From: Jiella pacifica
Lineage (GTDB): Bacteria > Pseudomonadota > Alphaproteobacteria > Rhizobiales > Rhizobiaceae
DNA length: 64,000 bases
Assembly (NCBI RefSeq): GCF_010500815.1
Contig: NZ_JAAAMG010000010.1
Location: 1 to 64,000 of the forward strand
Reading direction: 5' to 3'
The translations under genes were made by a program, and so were the position numbers. The notes under the pieces are model-generated. The model saw nothing but the letters and a program-made list of their open reading frames with translations, made no database searches and had not been told where the DNA came from. Below are positions 1 through 7,859 of this stretch, one piece after another (the first letter of the stretch is position 1; every line of letters begins with the position of its first letter).

Positions 1-127
1 CATAGGCGCGGTATTCGCCGAAATACTTGGTGATCGCCGCCGTCAGCGACGTCTTGCCGTGGTCGACGTGTCCGATCGTGCCGATGTTCACATGCGGCTT
101 GTTACGCTCGAATTTGCTCTTGGCCAT
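1..127 (-). CDS. tuf: Elongation factor Tu, N-terminal part (runs off window)
   Basis: Translation elongation factor EF-Tu, the GTPase that delivers aminoacyl-tRNA to the ribosome. Only the first 42 residues lie in the window. They start [20 protein letters not shown] and continue into the P-loop GHVDHGKT, which is diagnostic of EF-Tu. The start codon is the ATG at 125-127. The gene continues to the left of position 1. It lies downstream of tRNA-Tyr and tRNA-Gly on the same strand, an arrangement typical of Hyphomicrobiales (tRNA-Tyr, tRNA-Gly, tuf, tRNA-Trp, secE), so cotranscription from the promoter at 621-649 is likely. Confidence 0.95.
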   Translation of the reverse strand, partial: MAKSKFERNKPHVNIGTIGHVDHGKTSLTAAITKYFGEYRAY

Positions 128-338
128 CGCCAGCTCCCCATGTCGGAAGAGATTTCAGGTGCGCGCGACATAGAGGCTTGCGCGATGCGGCGCAAGTGCG
201 GGCACCTCCGCGACGACACCACACCGCTGCTGAGAATGCCTGCCCGGGCGGCTGGATCGAAGGCAACTGATCGACGCAGCCGCTCGGCTCGACGCTATAG
301 GGCCGCAGGCACCGGCGAGAGAAAGTTGATGGTCAGAA

Positions 339-412
339 TGGAGCGGGTAGCGGGAATCGAACCCGCGTATTCAGCTTGGAAGGCTGCTGCTCTACCATTG
401 AGCTATACCCGC
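339..412 (-). tRNA. tRNA-Gly (TCC)
   Basis: The reverse complement folds as a cloverleaf: acceptor stem GCGGGTA paired with TACCCGC, T-loop GGTTCGATTCC, anticodon loop CTTCCAA giving anticodon TCC, and an encoded CCA at 339-341. It is 74 nt including CCA. It sits between tRNA-Tyr and tuf on the same strand. Confidence 0.95.
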
Positions 413-453
413 GCAGCCATTGTCTACGCCAAAACGCGGACCTTGGAAAGCGA

Positions 454-538
454 TGGTGGAGGGGGCTGGATTCGAACCAGCGTACGCTAAGCGAACGGAT
501 TTACAGTCCGTCTCCTTTAACCACTCGGACACCCCTCC
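454..538 (-). tRNA. tRNA-Tyr (GTA)
   Basis: 85-nt class II tRNA with a long variable arm. The reverse complement starts GGAGGGGTGTCCGAGTGG, has anticodon loop CTGTAAA (anticodon GTA), T-loop GGTTCGAATCC and encoded CCA at 454-456. It is the first gene of the tRNA-Tyr, tRNA-Gly, tuf unit. Confidence 0.95.
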
Positions 539-620
539 GAACCGACCATGGCGCTTTTCGCGCTTCGTCATCCGCATGTTACCGGCTGGTGCAAAGCACC
601 GCCCGGCATGTCCGTGCGGC

Positions 621-649
621 CTTATGAAAAAAGAGCGGGCCCGTGTCAA
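621..649 (-). promoter_or_regulatory. Sigma-70 promoter of tRNA-Tyr/tRNA-Gly/tuf
   Basis: On the minus strand there is a perfect -35 TTGACA (644-649), a 17-bp spacer and a -10-like CATAAG (621-626). Transcription would start near 614, about 75 bp before tRNA-Tyr. Strength and spacing suit a stable-RNA and tuf promoter. Confidence 0.7.
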
Positions 650-736
650 CGCCCCCGAAGGCGCGAATTGATCGATCCCGGGTCCGCCCGGCATCGCCGC
701 CCCCTTTCCCTCGCCCCCCGCCTCCGATAAGCCGGC

Positions 737-1600
737 ATGATGACAGACGAGACCGCCGGCACCCGCAAGGACACTCATTACGCCAAGCTGCGCCGCTCGC
801 ACCGCGACGCCAAGCGCGCCGGCGCCGGCGAGCCGGCCCGCCGCGGCAAGGGCGAGCCGAGCCCGGGCCGCGCCCCCGCGCCCGGCCGGATCTGGCTCTA
901 CGGCCTCCACACGGTCGGCGAGGCGCTGAAAAATCCGCGCCGCCGGCTGCATCGCCTGCTGGTGACACGCAACGCTCTCGCCCGCCTCGGCGTCGCGGAA
1001 GGCGCCCTGCCCTGCCCGTATGAAATCGTCGAGCCCAAGACCATCGTCGCCGAACTCGGCTCGGAGGCTGTCCACCAGGGCGTCGCGGTCGAGACCGAGC
1101 CGCTGACGGCGCAGAAACTCGGAGACCTCGAGGGCGCAAGGCTTGTCCTCGTCCTCGATCAGGTGACCGATCCGCACAATGTCGGCGCGATCCTGCGCTC
1201 GGCGACGGCATTCGCCGCCGACGCGGTGGTCACCACCACCCGCCATTCGCCCCAGGAAAGCGGCGTCCTTGCCAAGGCCGCCTCGGGGGCGCTGGAACAC
1301 GTCACCCAGATCGAGGTGCGCAATCTCGCCGAAGCGCTCGGCGAACTCGCCGAGCACGGCTTCACGACGATCGGCCTCGATTCGGAGGGGCCGGAGACGT
1401 TCGAGGCAAGCCTTGCCGGCGGAAAGCTCGCCATCGTCCTCGGCGCCGAGGGCAAAGGGCTGCGCCAGAAGACGCGGGGCACCGTGACGAAGCTCGCGAG
1501 GCTGCCGATGCCCGGCGCCATCCACTCGCTCAACGTCTCCAACGCGGCCGCCATCGCGCTCTACGCGGCGCGGCGCCATCTCGGCGACGTCGAAGGCTGA
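737..1600 (+). CDS. rlmB: 23S rRNA (guanosine-2'-O-)-methyltransferase RlmB, TrmH/SpoU family
   Basis: SPOUT-class methyltransferase of 287 residues that probably 2'-O-methylates a 23S rRNA guanosine (G2251 in E. coli) using S-adenosylmethionine. A basic, disordered N-terminus of about 50 residues precedes the substrate-binding domain, which opens with IWLYGLHTVGEAL. The C-terminal trefoil-knot domain carries the three SpoU motifs: DPHNVGAILRSA, IVLGAEGKGLR and LNVSNAAAIALYA. Two adjacent ATGs (737 and 740) are possible starts. It is divergent from the tRNA/tuf block, a common rhizobial arrangement. Family membership is certain. The exact target nucleotide is inferred from family and context, since TrmH paralogs exist. 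Confidence 0.9.
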   Translation: MMTDETAGTRKDTHYAKLRRSHRDAKRAGAGEPARRGKGEPSPGRAPAPGRIWLYGLHTVGEALKNPRRRLHRLLVTRNALARLGVAEGALPCPYEIVEPKTIVAELGSEAVHQGVAVETEPLTAQKLGDLEGARLVLVLDQVTDPHNVGAILRSATAFAADAVVTTTRHSPQESGVLAKAASGALEHVTQIEVRNLAEALGELAEHGFTTIGLDSEGPETFEASLAGGKLAIVLGAEGKGLRQKTRGTVTKLARLPMPGAIHSLNVSNAAAIALYAARRHLGDVEG

Positions 1601-1700
1601 GCCCGAGGCACGCGATTCGGCGCGGGGAGCGGCCAGAGGCATCATCCGGTAGCGACGGGGCCGCCGCATCTCCGCCGACCTCATCCGACGCTGCCGCCCT

Positions 1701-3056
1701 CTATGCGCTCGCCGCGGCTTCCGCATGCCGCCGGACGATCGCGTCGGCGAGGAAGCGGCTGTCCTCGTCAATGGCGAGAAAGCGGCCCGAGCCCCAGGTA
1801 TTGAGCCAGCCGAGGCCGATGAAATAAAAACCCGGCGCCTTGGTGACGCCGCGATCGAAGACCGGCTTGCCGCGGTCGTCGAACACGTCGACGTCGATCC
1901 AGGAATAGTCCGGGCGAAAGCCGATCGACCAGACGATCGAGGTGATGCCGAGTTCCGCGGCGTCGATCCCGGTGACTTCCCGCTCCGGCCGCCAGAGTTT
2001 TTCGAAGGGTGGTTCCTCGGGTGCATCGATGCCTTGCCGGGCGATATAGGCGTCGATCTGGTCGCGAATGCCGCAATAGCTCCGGTCGGCGTCGTCGAGG
2101 TTCTTTTCGAGATCCGGCAGGAATTCGATCCGGCTCCCCTCCATGCCAGCCAGCGAGCCGTAGAGCGAGACGCCGTCCTCGACCACGAATCGGCGCAGGT
2201 CGATCTCCTTGCCGCCGTCGCGGCCGGACATGTAGTGGTTGGTCTGGGTGAGCGCCTTCTGCGGATCCGGATGCTGGGCGATGGTGATGGCGTAGTGGCC
2301 CATGTCGTAGAGCCAGTCGGTGGCGTCGCGGCCGCGATATTTGCGCGGGCTGCGCGGTGCCGCGCCGACGGCGAGATGCACCTTGCGCCCGTCGCGGACG
2401 AGATCCTCCATGATCTGGACGCCCGACTGGCCGGTGCCGACGACGAGGCTGGCGCCCTCCGGCAGCTGCGACGGACGGCGGTATTCCCGCGAATGGATCT
2501 GGGTGATCGACGGGTCGAGCCGTTCCGCACAGGGGGGCACGATCGGCGTGTCGTAGCCGCCGGTGGCGATGACCACCTGATCGGCTGACCAGACGCCCTC
2601 GGATGTCTCGACCACATAACCGCCGGCATGGTGGAAGATCTTCTTGACCGCGACGCATTCGCGCAGCGGCGGGTCAAAGCTTTCGGCGAAGGCATCGAGA
2701 TAGTCGGTGATCTCGTCCTTCAGCATGAAGCCGTCGGCGTCGTTTCCCTGGTACGGAAAATCCGGCAGCCGGCACTGCCAGTTGGGCGTCACCAGGCAGA
2801 AGCTGTCCCAGCGGTTCACCCGCCAGGAGTGGAAGCGTCGGTTTCGCTCGAAGACGACATGCGCGATGCCGTGCCTGCACAGATGGCGGCTGACGGAGAG
2901 GCCGGCCTGTCCGCCGCCGACAATGATCACCGGCACCTGCTTCGGCGTTCCGGAAGCGGGAATCCCGGAGGAAGCCGCAGCCTTTGCAGGCGCCTGCTGC
3001 TGAGGGGCCGGCAGCGATTGGCGGGCCGTGGGTTCAGGCTTCGTCATGGCGCTCAT
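1701..3056 (-). CDS. nitH: Nit1C flavin-dependent oxidoreductase (MSMEG_0569 family), NitH
   Basis: FAD/NADPH-dependent monooxygenase-like protein of 451 residues, the last gene of the nit operon. The FAD-binding motif GGGQAG is at residues 47-52, after a 40-residue Pro/Ala-rich leader. A second dinucleotide motif, GTGQSG, lies mid-protein (ASLVVGTGQSGVQIMEDL). This matches the MSMEG_0569 flavoprotein family found only with Nit1C-type nitrilase clusters. Its ATG overlaps the nitG stop as ATGA (3053-3056), which implies translational coupling. The substrate is unknown. In the family it is thought to act on a nitrile, cyanide adduct or derived amine, but this is inference. Confidence 0.85.
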   Translation of the reverse strand: MSAMTKPEPTARQSLPAPQQQAPAKAAASSGIPASGTPKQVPVIIVGGGQAGLSVSRHLCRHGIAHVVFERNRRFHSWRVNRWDSFCLVTPNWQCRLPDFPYQGNDADGFMLKDEITDYLDAFAESFDPPLRECVAVKKIFHHAGGYVVETSEGVWSADQVVIATGGYDTPIVPPCAERLDPSITQIHSREYRRPSQLPEGASLVVGTGQSGVQIMEDLVRDGRKVHLAVGAAPRSPRKYRGRDATDWLYDMGHYAITIAQHPDPQKALTQTNHYMSGRDGGKEIDLRRFVVEDGVSLYGSLAGMEGSRIEFLPDLEKNLDDADRSYCGIRDQIDAYIARQGIDAPEEPPFEKLWRPEREVTGIDAAELGITSIVWSIGFRPDYSWIDVDVFDDRGKPVFDRGVTKAPGFYFIGLGWLNTWGSGRFLAIDEDSRFLADAIVRRHAEAAASA

Positions 3057-3340
3057 CCTTCGATCCTCGTGCAGAGGACACTGGCGTCCTCGCCGCCCTC
3101 GAACGCCCTTGCACGCGCCTCGATTCGGGCGAGCTGATCCATCGCCGAGGAGCAGGCGAAGCCGTATTTCGCCGCCACCCGGTCGGAGGCTTCGGACAGG
3201 CCGGTGCGGACACGGTCGAGCAGTTCGTCGAGCGGATAGGTCTTCCCGGCATCGAGATGGCGCTTGATGGCGGTGGAGGGCGAATAGCAGCGCTCCTCCG
3301 CGCCGTCCGGCCAGCGGAGGGTGAAATGGACTTCAGGCAT
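3053..3340 (-). CDS. nitG: Nit1C small protein, MSMEG_0570 family nitrogen-starvation protein, NitG
   Basis: Small protein of 95 residues starting MPEVHFTLRWPDG. It matches the MSMEG_0570 family, known from nitrile/cyanide clusters and described as a nitrogen-starvation response protein. It has no membrane segment or catalytic motif that I recognise. The start (3338-3340) lies inside the 3' end of nitF (stop at 3333), an 8-bp overlap, and its stop overlaps nitH. The biochemical role is unknown. The call rests on sequence resemblance plus its exact place between nitF and nitH. Confidence 0.82.
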   Translation of the reverse strand: MPEVHFTLRWPDGAEERCYSPSTAIKRHLDAGKTYPLDELLDRVRTGLSEASDRVAAKYGFACSSAMDQLARIEARARAFEGGEDASVLCTRIEG

Positions 3341-4307
3341 GGGCAGGCTCCGAAATGGACGGGCGGAGATAGGGTTCGGCGCGCCAGTCCCAGAAGAGCG
3401 CCCGCTCCTCCCCCCGGCATAGGCTGACGGCGCTGCCCTCTTCGATGCGGCCGATCGGCGCCGCCGACAGATCGCGCTCGACAAAACGGGCGATGACCGC
3501 ATCGACATCGCCGGGCTTCACCGCCAAGAGGAAGCCGAAACTCGGAAAGCTGCGCAGCCAGCGCTCCAGCGTGGCCCCCTCGGGCAGCGTGATGCGGCCG
3601 AGATCGAGCGTGATCGCAACGCCGGAGCACTCGGCGAGCATCAGTGCCGTACCGACGAGGCCGCTCTGGCTGATGTCCTTGCCGGCCTTCACCAGCCCCG
3701 CCTCGGCAAGCTGCGGCAGGACGTCGAGGTCGCCGCGAAGGCGCTCCGGCGGGGCGTCGAGGGCGGCGCAGAAATTGTCGTAAGGCGGCCGGTAGTCGCC
3801 GCGCCTGTCGATTGCCGCGAGGAGGACATCGCCCGGCTCGGCGTCGAAGCTGGTGATCGGCGCCGCCGCATGACCGAGGACGGTGACGGCAAGGCCCAGC
3901 TCCGCGCTGCCATAGTTGGTGTGGCCGCCAACGACGGGCACGCCATAGGCTTCCGACGCCGCCCGCAGGCCTTCCATCAGTGGTCTCGCCGCCTCCGGAG
4001 ACGGGGCCCAGACCTGATCGATCAGGGCGCTCGCCCGGCCGCCCATGGCGGCGATGTCGGAGAGATTGACCATCACGCCGCACCAGCCGGCGAACCACGG
4101 ATCCTCGGCGACGAAGCGGGGGATAAAGCCCTCCCCGGCCAACAGGTCGAAGCCGCCGTCCTTGCGCGGCAACAGCGCCGCGTCGTCGCCCGGCCGGCCG
4201 AAGCTCGAGCCGCTGAGGCCAAGCGCCGCCGTTGCCGCGCCGATGGCAAGCTTGCCGCGGATCGAGGGATGGCCGCGGAGCGCTTCGGCGAGAAAACCCA
4301 GCGTCAT
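3333..4307 (-). CDS. nitF: Nit1C AIR synthase-like protein (sll0787 family), NitF
   Basis: Protein of 324 residues related to AIR synthase (PurM)/selenophosphate synthetase ATP-binding proteins. The N-terminal segment SSFGRPGDDAALLPRKDGG resembles the ATP/metal-binding GDDAA motif of that fold, and the PurM-like C-terminal domain follows. The open frame extends far upstream, but the start MTLGFLAEAL at 4305-4307 is chosen because it forms an ATGA overlap with the nitE stop. In some organisms NitE and NitF are fused; here they are separate. The substrate is unknown and ATP-dependent activation is inferred. Confidence 0.82.
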   Translation of the reverse strand: MTLGFLAEALRGHPSIRGKLAIGAATAALGLSGSSFGRPGDDAALLPRKDGGFDLLAGEGFIPRFVAEDPWFAGWCGVMVNLSDIAAMGGRASALIDQVWAPSPEAARPLMEGLRAASEAYGVPVVGGHTNYGSAELGLAVTVLGHAAAPITSFDAEPGDVLLAAIDRRGDYRPPYDNFCAALDAPPERLRGDLDVLPQLAEAGLVKAGKDISQSGLVGTALMLAECSGVAITLDLGRITLPEGATLERWLRSFPSFGFLLAVKPGDVDAVIARFVERDLSAAPIGRIEEGSAVSLCRGEERALFWDWRAEPYLRPSISEPAHA

Positions 4308-4933
4308 GCCGCGCCCCGGTGGACTTGATCCAAGGGCGGCAGCAGTGCCGGCACCTCGTGGCAGGCAGGAAGCGAAACGGGAATGGACCGGCCCTTGCCA
4401 GTGCGAGTGAGGCTGAGCCAGCCGCTTTCGGGATCGGCGAAGGGCGGATAGCTCGCCAGATCGGCCTGCATCAGGGCATGGGGGACGCCGTGGATCACCA
4501 CCTCGCCCTCCACGGCCCAGGCGAGCTTCTGAAACAGCGGCACGTTCTGCATTTGCACATGGGCGAGGAAGCGCTGGCAACCGCGGCCGTTGGCGGTGGA
4601 GACGGCAAGCCGGATCAACTGCTGGCCGAGCCGGCCGACATTGCGAAAGCGGCTGTCGACGGCGAGCCGCGAGCCCCACCAGAGGCCCGGCTCGGCCTCG
4701 TGGATGCGCACCGTGCCGACCACCTCGTCGGCCTCGTGGGCATAGGTGGAGAGGGCGACGAGGCAGGTCGCGACCTCGTCGATCGCGTCGCGGTCGTGAT
4801 CGCGGAAGATCTTCTGTTCCTCGACGAAGACCCGCCGGCGCAGCGCCGCCGCGCCAGCCTTCTCGAAGGGCGCGCCGGCCGCCTTGATGAAGAAGCCGGG
4901 GCAATGGAAGACGGCGGGGTCGAAGGCGTTCAT
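4304..4933 (-). CDS. nitE: Nit1C GNAT-type acetyltransferase (MSMEG_0567 N-terminal family), NitE
   Basis: Protein of 209 residues with a GNAT fold. The core strand VVGTVRIHEAE is followed by the acyl-CoA loop region FRNVGRLGQQLI (R/Q-x-x-G-x-x type). It starts [15 protein letters not shown] at 4931-4933, overlapping the nitD stop by 4 bp as ATGA, and ends overlapping nitF by 4 bp. The acceptor is unknown. It is part of the conserved seven-gene Nit1C set. Confidence 0.82.
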   Translation of the reverse strand: MNAFDPAVFHCPGFFIKAAGAPFEKAGAAALRRRVFVEEQKIFRDHDRDAIDEVATCLVALSTYAHEADEVVGTVRIHEAEPGLWWGSRLAVDSRFRNVGRLGQQLIRLAVSTANGRGCQRFLAHVQMQNVPLFQKLAWAVEGEVVIHGVPHALMQADLASYPPFADPESGWLSLTRTGKGRSIPVSLPACHEVPALLPPLDQVHRGAA

Positions 4934-6033
4934 GCCGGCACCTTCAGCTTCTCGTAGGTCGACAGCGCCGAGCAGGCGCCGCAGCGTCCGCAGCCGGCCT
5001 TGATGTCTTCCGAGCGCATGCCGGCCGCGACGATCATCTGGCCGAGCGGCCGCAGCACGCTGGCCATGAACTCGGCGCTCGGCGCCGGATGGCTTTCGAG
5101 CGGCGTTCCGGAAATCGGCACGAAGGGGACGACGAAGGGATAGACGCCCATGGCGCAGAGCCTCTCGCCCATCGCCAGGATCTCTTCGGCGCTGTCGCCG
5201 AGGCCGGCGAGGATGTAGGTCGAGACCTGGCCGCGGCCGAAGACTTTTACGGCAGCCTCGAAGCTCGAATAGTATTTCGTCAAAGGCACGCTCGCCTTGC
5301 CCGGCATGATGCGGGTGCGCACTTCGGGCGTCACCGCTTCGAGATGCATGCCGAGGGCGTCGACGCCGTCGTCCTTCATGCGCTGGTGCCAGGCATCGTC
5401 TTCCGGCGGCTCGCACTGCGCCTGGATCGGCAGATCGACGGCCGCCTTGATCGCCCGGGCGCTTTCCGCCAGCACCGCGGCGCCGCGATCGGGGCCCTTC
5501 GGCGTTCCCGTTGTCATCACCATGTGCCTGACGCCGTCGAGCTCGACCGCCGCCTTGGCGACCTCGGCCAATTGCCAGGGCGTCTTGTGGGCGATGGTGC
5601 GGCCGGCGGCGAGGGACTGGCCGATGGAACAGAACTGGCAGGTCTTCTTGCGGCTTTCGTAGCGGATGCAGGTCTGCAGCACCGTCGTCGCCAGGACGTC
5701 GCGGGAGTGGAGGACGGCGATCTGATTGTAGGGAACGCCCTCGGCCGTCTTCAGATCGTAGAAGCGCGGACGCGAGGGAAACCGCACCTTTGCGACTTCC
5801 GCCCCGTCGCGGGTGACGCGCGAGCGGCCGGCGCCGTCCGGCGCCTCGACGAGATAGGGGCTTTCGAAGGCCGGCGCGGTGTGGACCGGCACCATCACCG
5901 TCGTCTCGCCGATGGTCACCGCCTTGTGGTCGGAAGGACCGGCGCCGCCGCGCCGGCTCTCGTTGCCGACGCGCGGGTCGACGAGGCGCATGCCGCGGGT
6001 CTGCAAATCGTTGATGAGGTCGGACTCAAGCAT
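4930..6033 (-). CDS. nitD: Nit1C radical SAM protein (MSMEG_0568 family), NitD
   Basis: Radical SAM enzyme of 367 residues related to biotin synthase/lipoate synthase-type proteins. The cluster-binding cysteines are at C122, C132 and C135 ([14 protein letters not shown]), a CX9CX2C spacing rather than the usual CX3CX2C. Three more cysteines near the C-terminus (C348, C351, C354; CGRCGAC) could hold a second Fe-S cluster. The ATG at 6031-6033 lies inside the last codons of nitC (8-bp overlap). The reaction is not known. Membership in the Nit1C cluster is clear from its position and family. Confidence 0.86.
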   Translation of the reverse strand: MLESDLINDLQTRGMRLVDPRVGNESRRGGAGPSDHKAVTIGETTVMVPVHTAPAFESPYLVEAPDGAGRSRVTRDGAEVAKVRFPSRPRFYDLKTAEGVPYNQIAVLHSRDVLATTVLQTCIRYESRKKTCQFCSIGQSLAAGRTIAHKTPWQLAEVAKAAVELDGVRHMVMTTGTPKGPDRGAAVLAESARAIKAAVDLPIQAQCEPPEDDAWHQRMKDDGVDALGMHLEAVTPEVRTRIMPGKASVPLTKYYSSFEAAVKVFGRGQVSTYILAGLGDSAEEILAMGERLCAMGVYPFVVPFVPISGTPLESHPAPSAEFMASVLRPLGQMIVAAGMRSEDIKAGCGRCGACSALSTYEKLKVPA

Positions 6034-7021
6034 CGGCCGTTTCCTCGCGCTGGGTGGGAAATTCGTTCTCTCGATCGTCGTCGTCGGACGGCAGGATCTG
6101 GCGAACCGGCGTCGCCGGACGCATGTCGTGGACGAGATGCAGGAGCTCGGGCCGGGCGTAGTGGCCGACCGAGTCCATCATGCGCTTGCGCTTGGTGACG
6201 AGCCGCATGTCGAGATCGGCGATCACCATGCCCTCCCCCTCGGTCAACGGCTCGGCCAGATGGCGCCCTTCCGGCGAGACGATGCATGTCATGCAGCCGT
6301 CGCGCAGGCCCTTCTGCAGTTTCGGATCGGGATGGATCTCTGCGATCTGCTCCTCGCTCAGCCATCCCGTCGCATTGACGACGAAGCAGGCGGATTCCAG
6401 CGCGTGGTGGCGCATGGTCACCTCGATCTGCTCGCCGAAGATCGGCCCGACCAGGCTGCCGGGAAAATGCGAGGCGTGGATCTCCTCGTTCTGCGCCATC
6501 AGGGCGTAGCGGGCGAGCGGGTTGTAGTGCTCCCAGCAGGCCAGCGCACCGACCCGGCCGACCCTGGTGTCGACCACCTTCAGCCCGGCGCCGTCGCCCT
6601 GCCCCCAGACCATCCGCTCGTGATAGGTGGGCGTGATCTTGCGGCGCTTGAGCTTCAGCGTGCCGTCGGCGTCGAAGATCAGCTGGGCATTGTAGAGCGA
6701 GCCGTGGTCGCGCTCGTTGATGCCGAGAACGACGACGACGCCGCGCCGCCGCGCCGCGTCCGCCACCGCCCGGGTCTCCGGCGACGGGACGCTGACGGCT
6801 TCTTCGTAAAGCTTCAGATGCGCCGCGCCTTGGCTCACCGGCGGCAGAACGAAGGAGAAATACGGGTAGTAGGGAACGAAGGTCTCGGGGAAGACGATGA
6901 ACTCGGCGCCCTTGTCGGCAGCCTCGGTGATGGCGTTCAGGACGCGCTCGATCGTCCCTGCCCGACCCGACAGATCGGGCGCGATCTGGACCGCTGCGGC
7001 CCGCACGGTATCGCTTCGCAT
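6026..7021 (-). CDS. nitC: Nit1C nitrilase (Nit6803-like), NitC
   Basis: Carbon-nitrogen hydrolase of 331 residues, converting nitriles to carboxylate plus ammonia. The complete catalytic triad is visible: Glu46 ([10 protein letters not shown]), Lys128 ([12 protein letters not shown]) and Cys162 ([12 protein letters not shown]). It closely resembles the Nit6803 type of cyanobacterial nitrilase. In Pseudomonas strains that live on cyanide, this class of cluster acts on cyano-alanine and amino-nitriles. The start is [15 protein letters not shown] at 7019-7021. An 82-bp gap separates it from nitB upstream. It is the enzymatic core of the operon. Confidence 0.92.
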   Translation of the reverse strand: MRSDTVRAAAVQIAPDLSGRAGTIERVLNAITEAADKGAEFIVFPETFVPYYPYFSFVLPPVSQGAAHLKLYEEAVSVPSPETRAVADAARRRGVVVVLGINERDHGSLYNAQLIFDADGTLKLKRRKITPTYHERMVWGQGDGAGLKVVDTRVGRVGALACWEHYNPLARYALMAQNEEIHASHFPGSLVGPIFGEQIEVTMRHHALESACFVVNATGWLSEEQIAEIHPDPKLQKGLRDGCMTCIVSPEGRHLAEPLTEGEGMVIADLDMRLVTKRKRMMDSVGHYARPELLHLVHDMRPATPVRQILPSDDDDRENEFPTQREETADA

Positions 7022-7103
7022 GGTGCCTGCCTCCTCTCCGAAACCTCGACGCTGCGCATGAAGACCGTGGCGCACCGGGCCTTGCCGCCCGGCGCGCCAG
7101 CGA

Positions 7104-7586
7104 TCAGAGGGTCCAGGTGTCGATGACGACGGCGTTGGCCTTCTTGTGCAGAAGGATGCAGTCGAGCACGTCCTGCGGCGCGATCGGCCGGATGCCGGGC
7201 AGCAGCGCCGGCTCGCCATGGCCGTAGAGGGCCTGCAGGGCGAAGCGGCAGGCATAGACCTTGCCGCCCTCGGCCATGAACTTCTTCAGATTGGCGGCGA
7301 AGTTCTGATGACCCGGAAAGGCCTCGTCGCCCAGCGTCGGGAAGCCGCGCTGAATGCCCAGGGTGACCCCCGGGCCGTAGAGCAGGATCGAGGTCTCGTA
7401 GCCCTTCCGGCCGAGGCGGATGGCATTGAGGATGTTGACGAGGCCGATAGAGCCCTCGAAGGCGACGGTATGGAAGGCGACGAGGGCCTTTTCGCCCGGT
7501 TCGGCCTTGACGTCCTCGAAGACCTTTTCCTCGTAGTCGACGAAGTAGTCGCCGTCCTTGTGGGCTTCCGCGGTAACTGCCGGCAT
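7104..7586 (-). CDS. nitB: Nit1C nitrogen-starvation protein (MSMEG_0572/Sll0783 family), NitB
   Basis: First gene of the nit operon, 160 residues. It matches the MSMEG_0572/Sll0783 family (segments [20 protein letters not shown] and [15 protein letters not shown]), which resembles DsrE-like small proteins. The start has a strong Shine-Dalgarno AGGAGG five bases upstream. Sll0783 of Synechocystis is strongly induced by nitrogen starvation, and mutants make less polyhydroxybutyrate. A PHB depolymerase gene occurs elsewhere in this window, but no link is shown. The biochemical role is unknown. Confidence 0.85.
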   Translation of the reverse strand: MPAVTAEAHKDGDYFVDYEEKVFEDVKAEPGEKALVAFHTVAFEGSIGLVNILNAIRLGRKGYETSILLYGPGVTLGIQRGFPTLGDEAFPGHQNFAANLKKFMAEGGKVYACRFALQALYGHGEPALLPGIRPIAPQDVLDCILLHKKANAVVIDTWTL

Positions 7587-7664
7587 CCATTCCTCCTGTA
7601 GCCGTGGGGGTATGGCCGGCAGAGTGATCGGGTGGCCCTGATCCCGTCAATATCCATTCTATTT

Positions 7665-7688
7665 TCCATACAATATTTTTTGCAGCGC
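7665..7688. promoter_or_regulatory. Copy 1 of direct repeat in nitB/regulator intergenic region
   Basis: TCCATACAATATTTTTTGC plus AGCGC. It recurs nearly unchanged, same orientation, at 7809-7830. The two copies flank the divergent promoter region, one nearer nitB and one just upstream of the MocR gene. MocR/PdxR regulators often bind repeated direct sites, so this is a plausible operator. Confidence 0.5.
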
Positions 7689-7808
7689 AGTGGCCTCATG
7701 CTTATAATATAGCATCATTGCTTGCTAAATCGGCGGTCTCTGCTAAATTTCACGTCAATAAGACCAATAAAACAGCGGGCAGCGCAGCACCCAATTCCAC
7801 GATAATTC

Positions 7809-7830
7809 TCCATACAATTTTTTGCGCCGC
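7809..7830. promoter_or_regulatory. Copy 2 of direct repeat in nitB/regulator intergenic region
   Basis: TCCATACAATTTTTTGCGC plus CGC, matching copy 1 at 7665-7688 apart from two bases missing in the A/T run and one in the GC end. Between the copies the DNA is AT-rich (TATAATATAG near 7704) and holds a second, shorter direct repeat TGCTAAAT at 7723 and 7741 (18-bp period). Confidence 0.5.
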
Positions 7831-7859
7831 ACGCCGGGATGTGTAAAGCACGGAGGCGC

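Noticed and set aside
392-2695. 767-residue minus-strand frame
   Set aside because: It crosses two tRNAs, rlmB and nitH in other frames; composition is Arg/Ser-rich.
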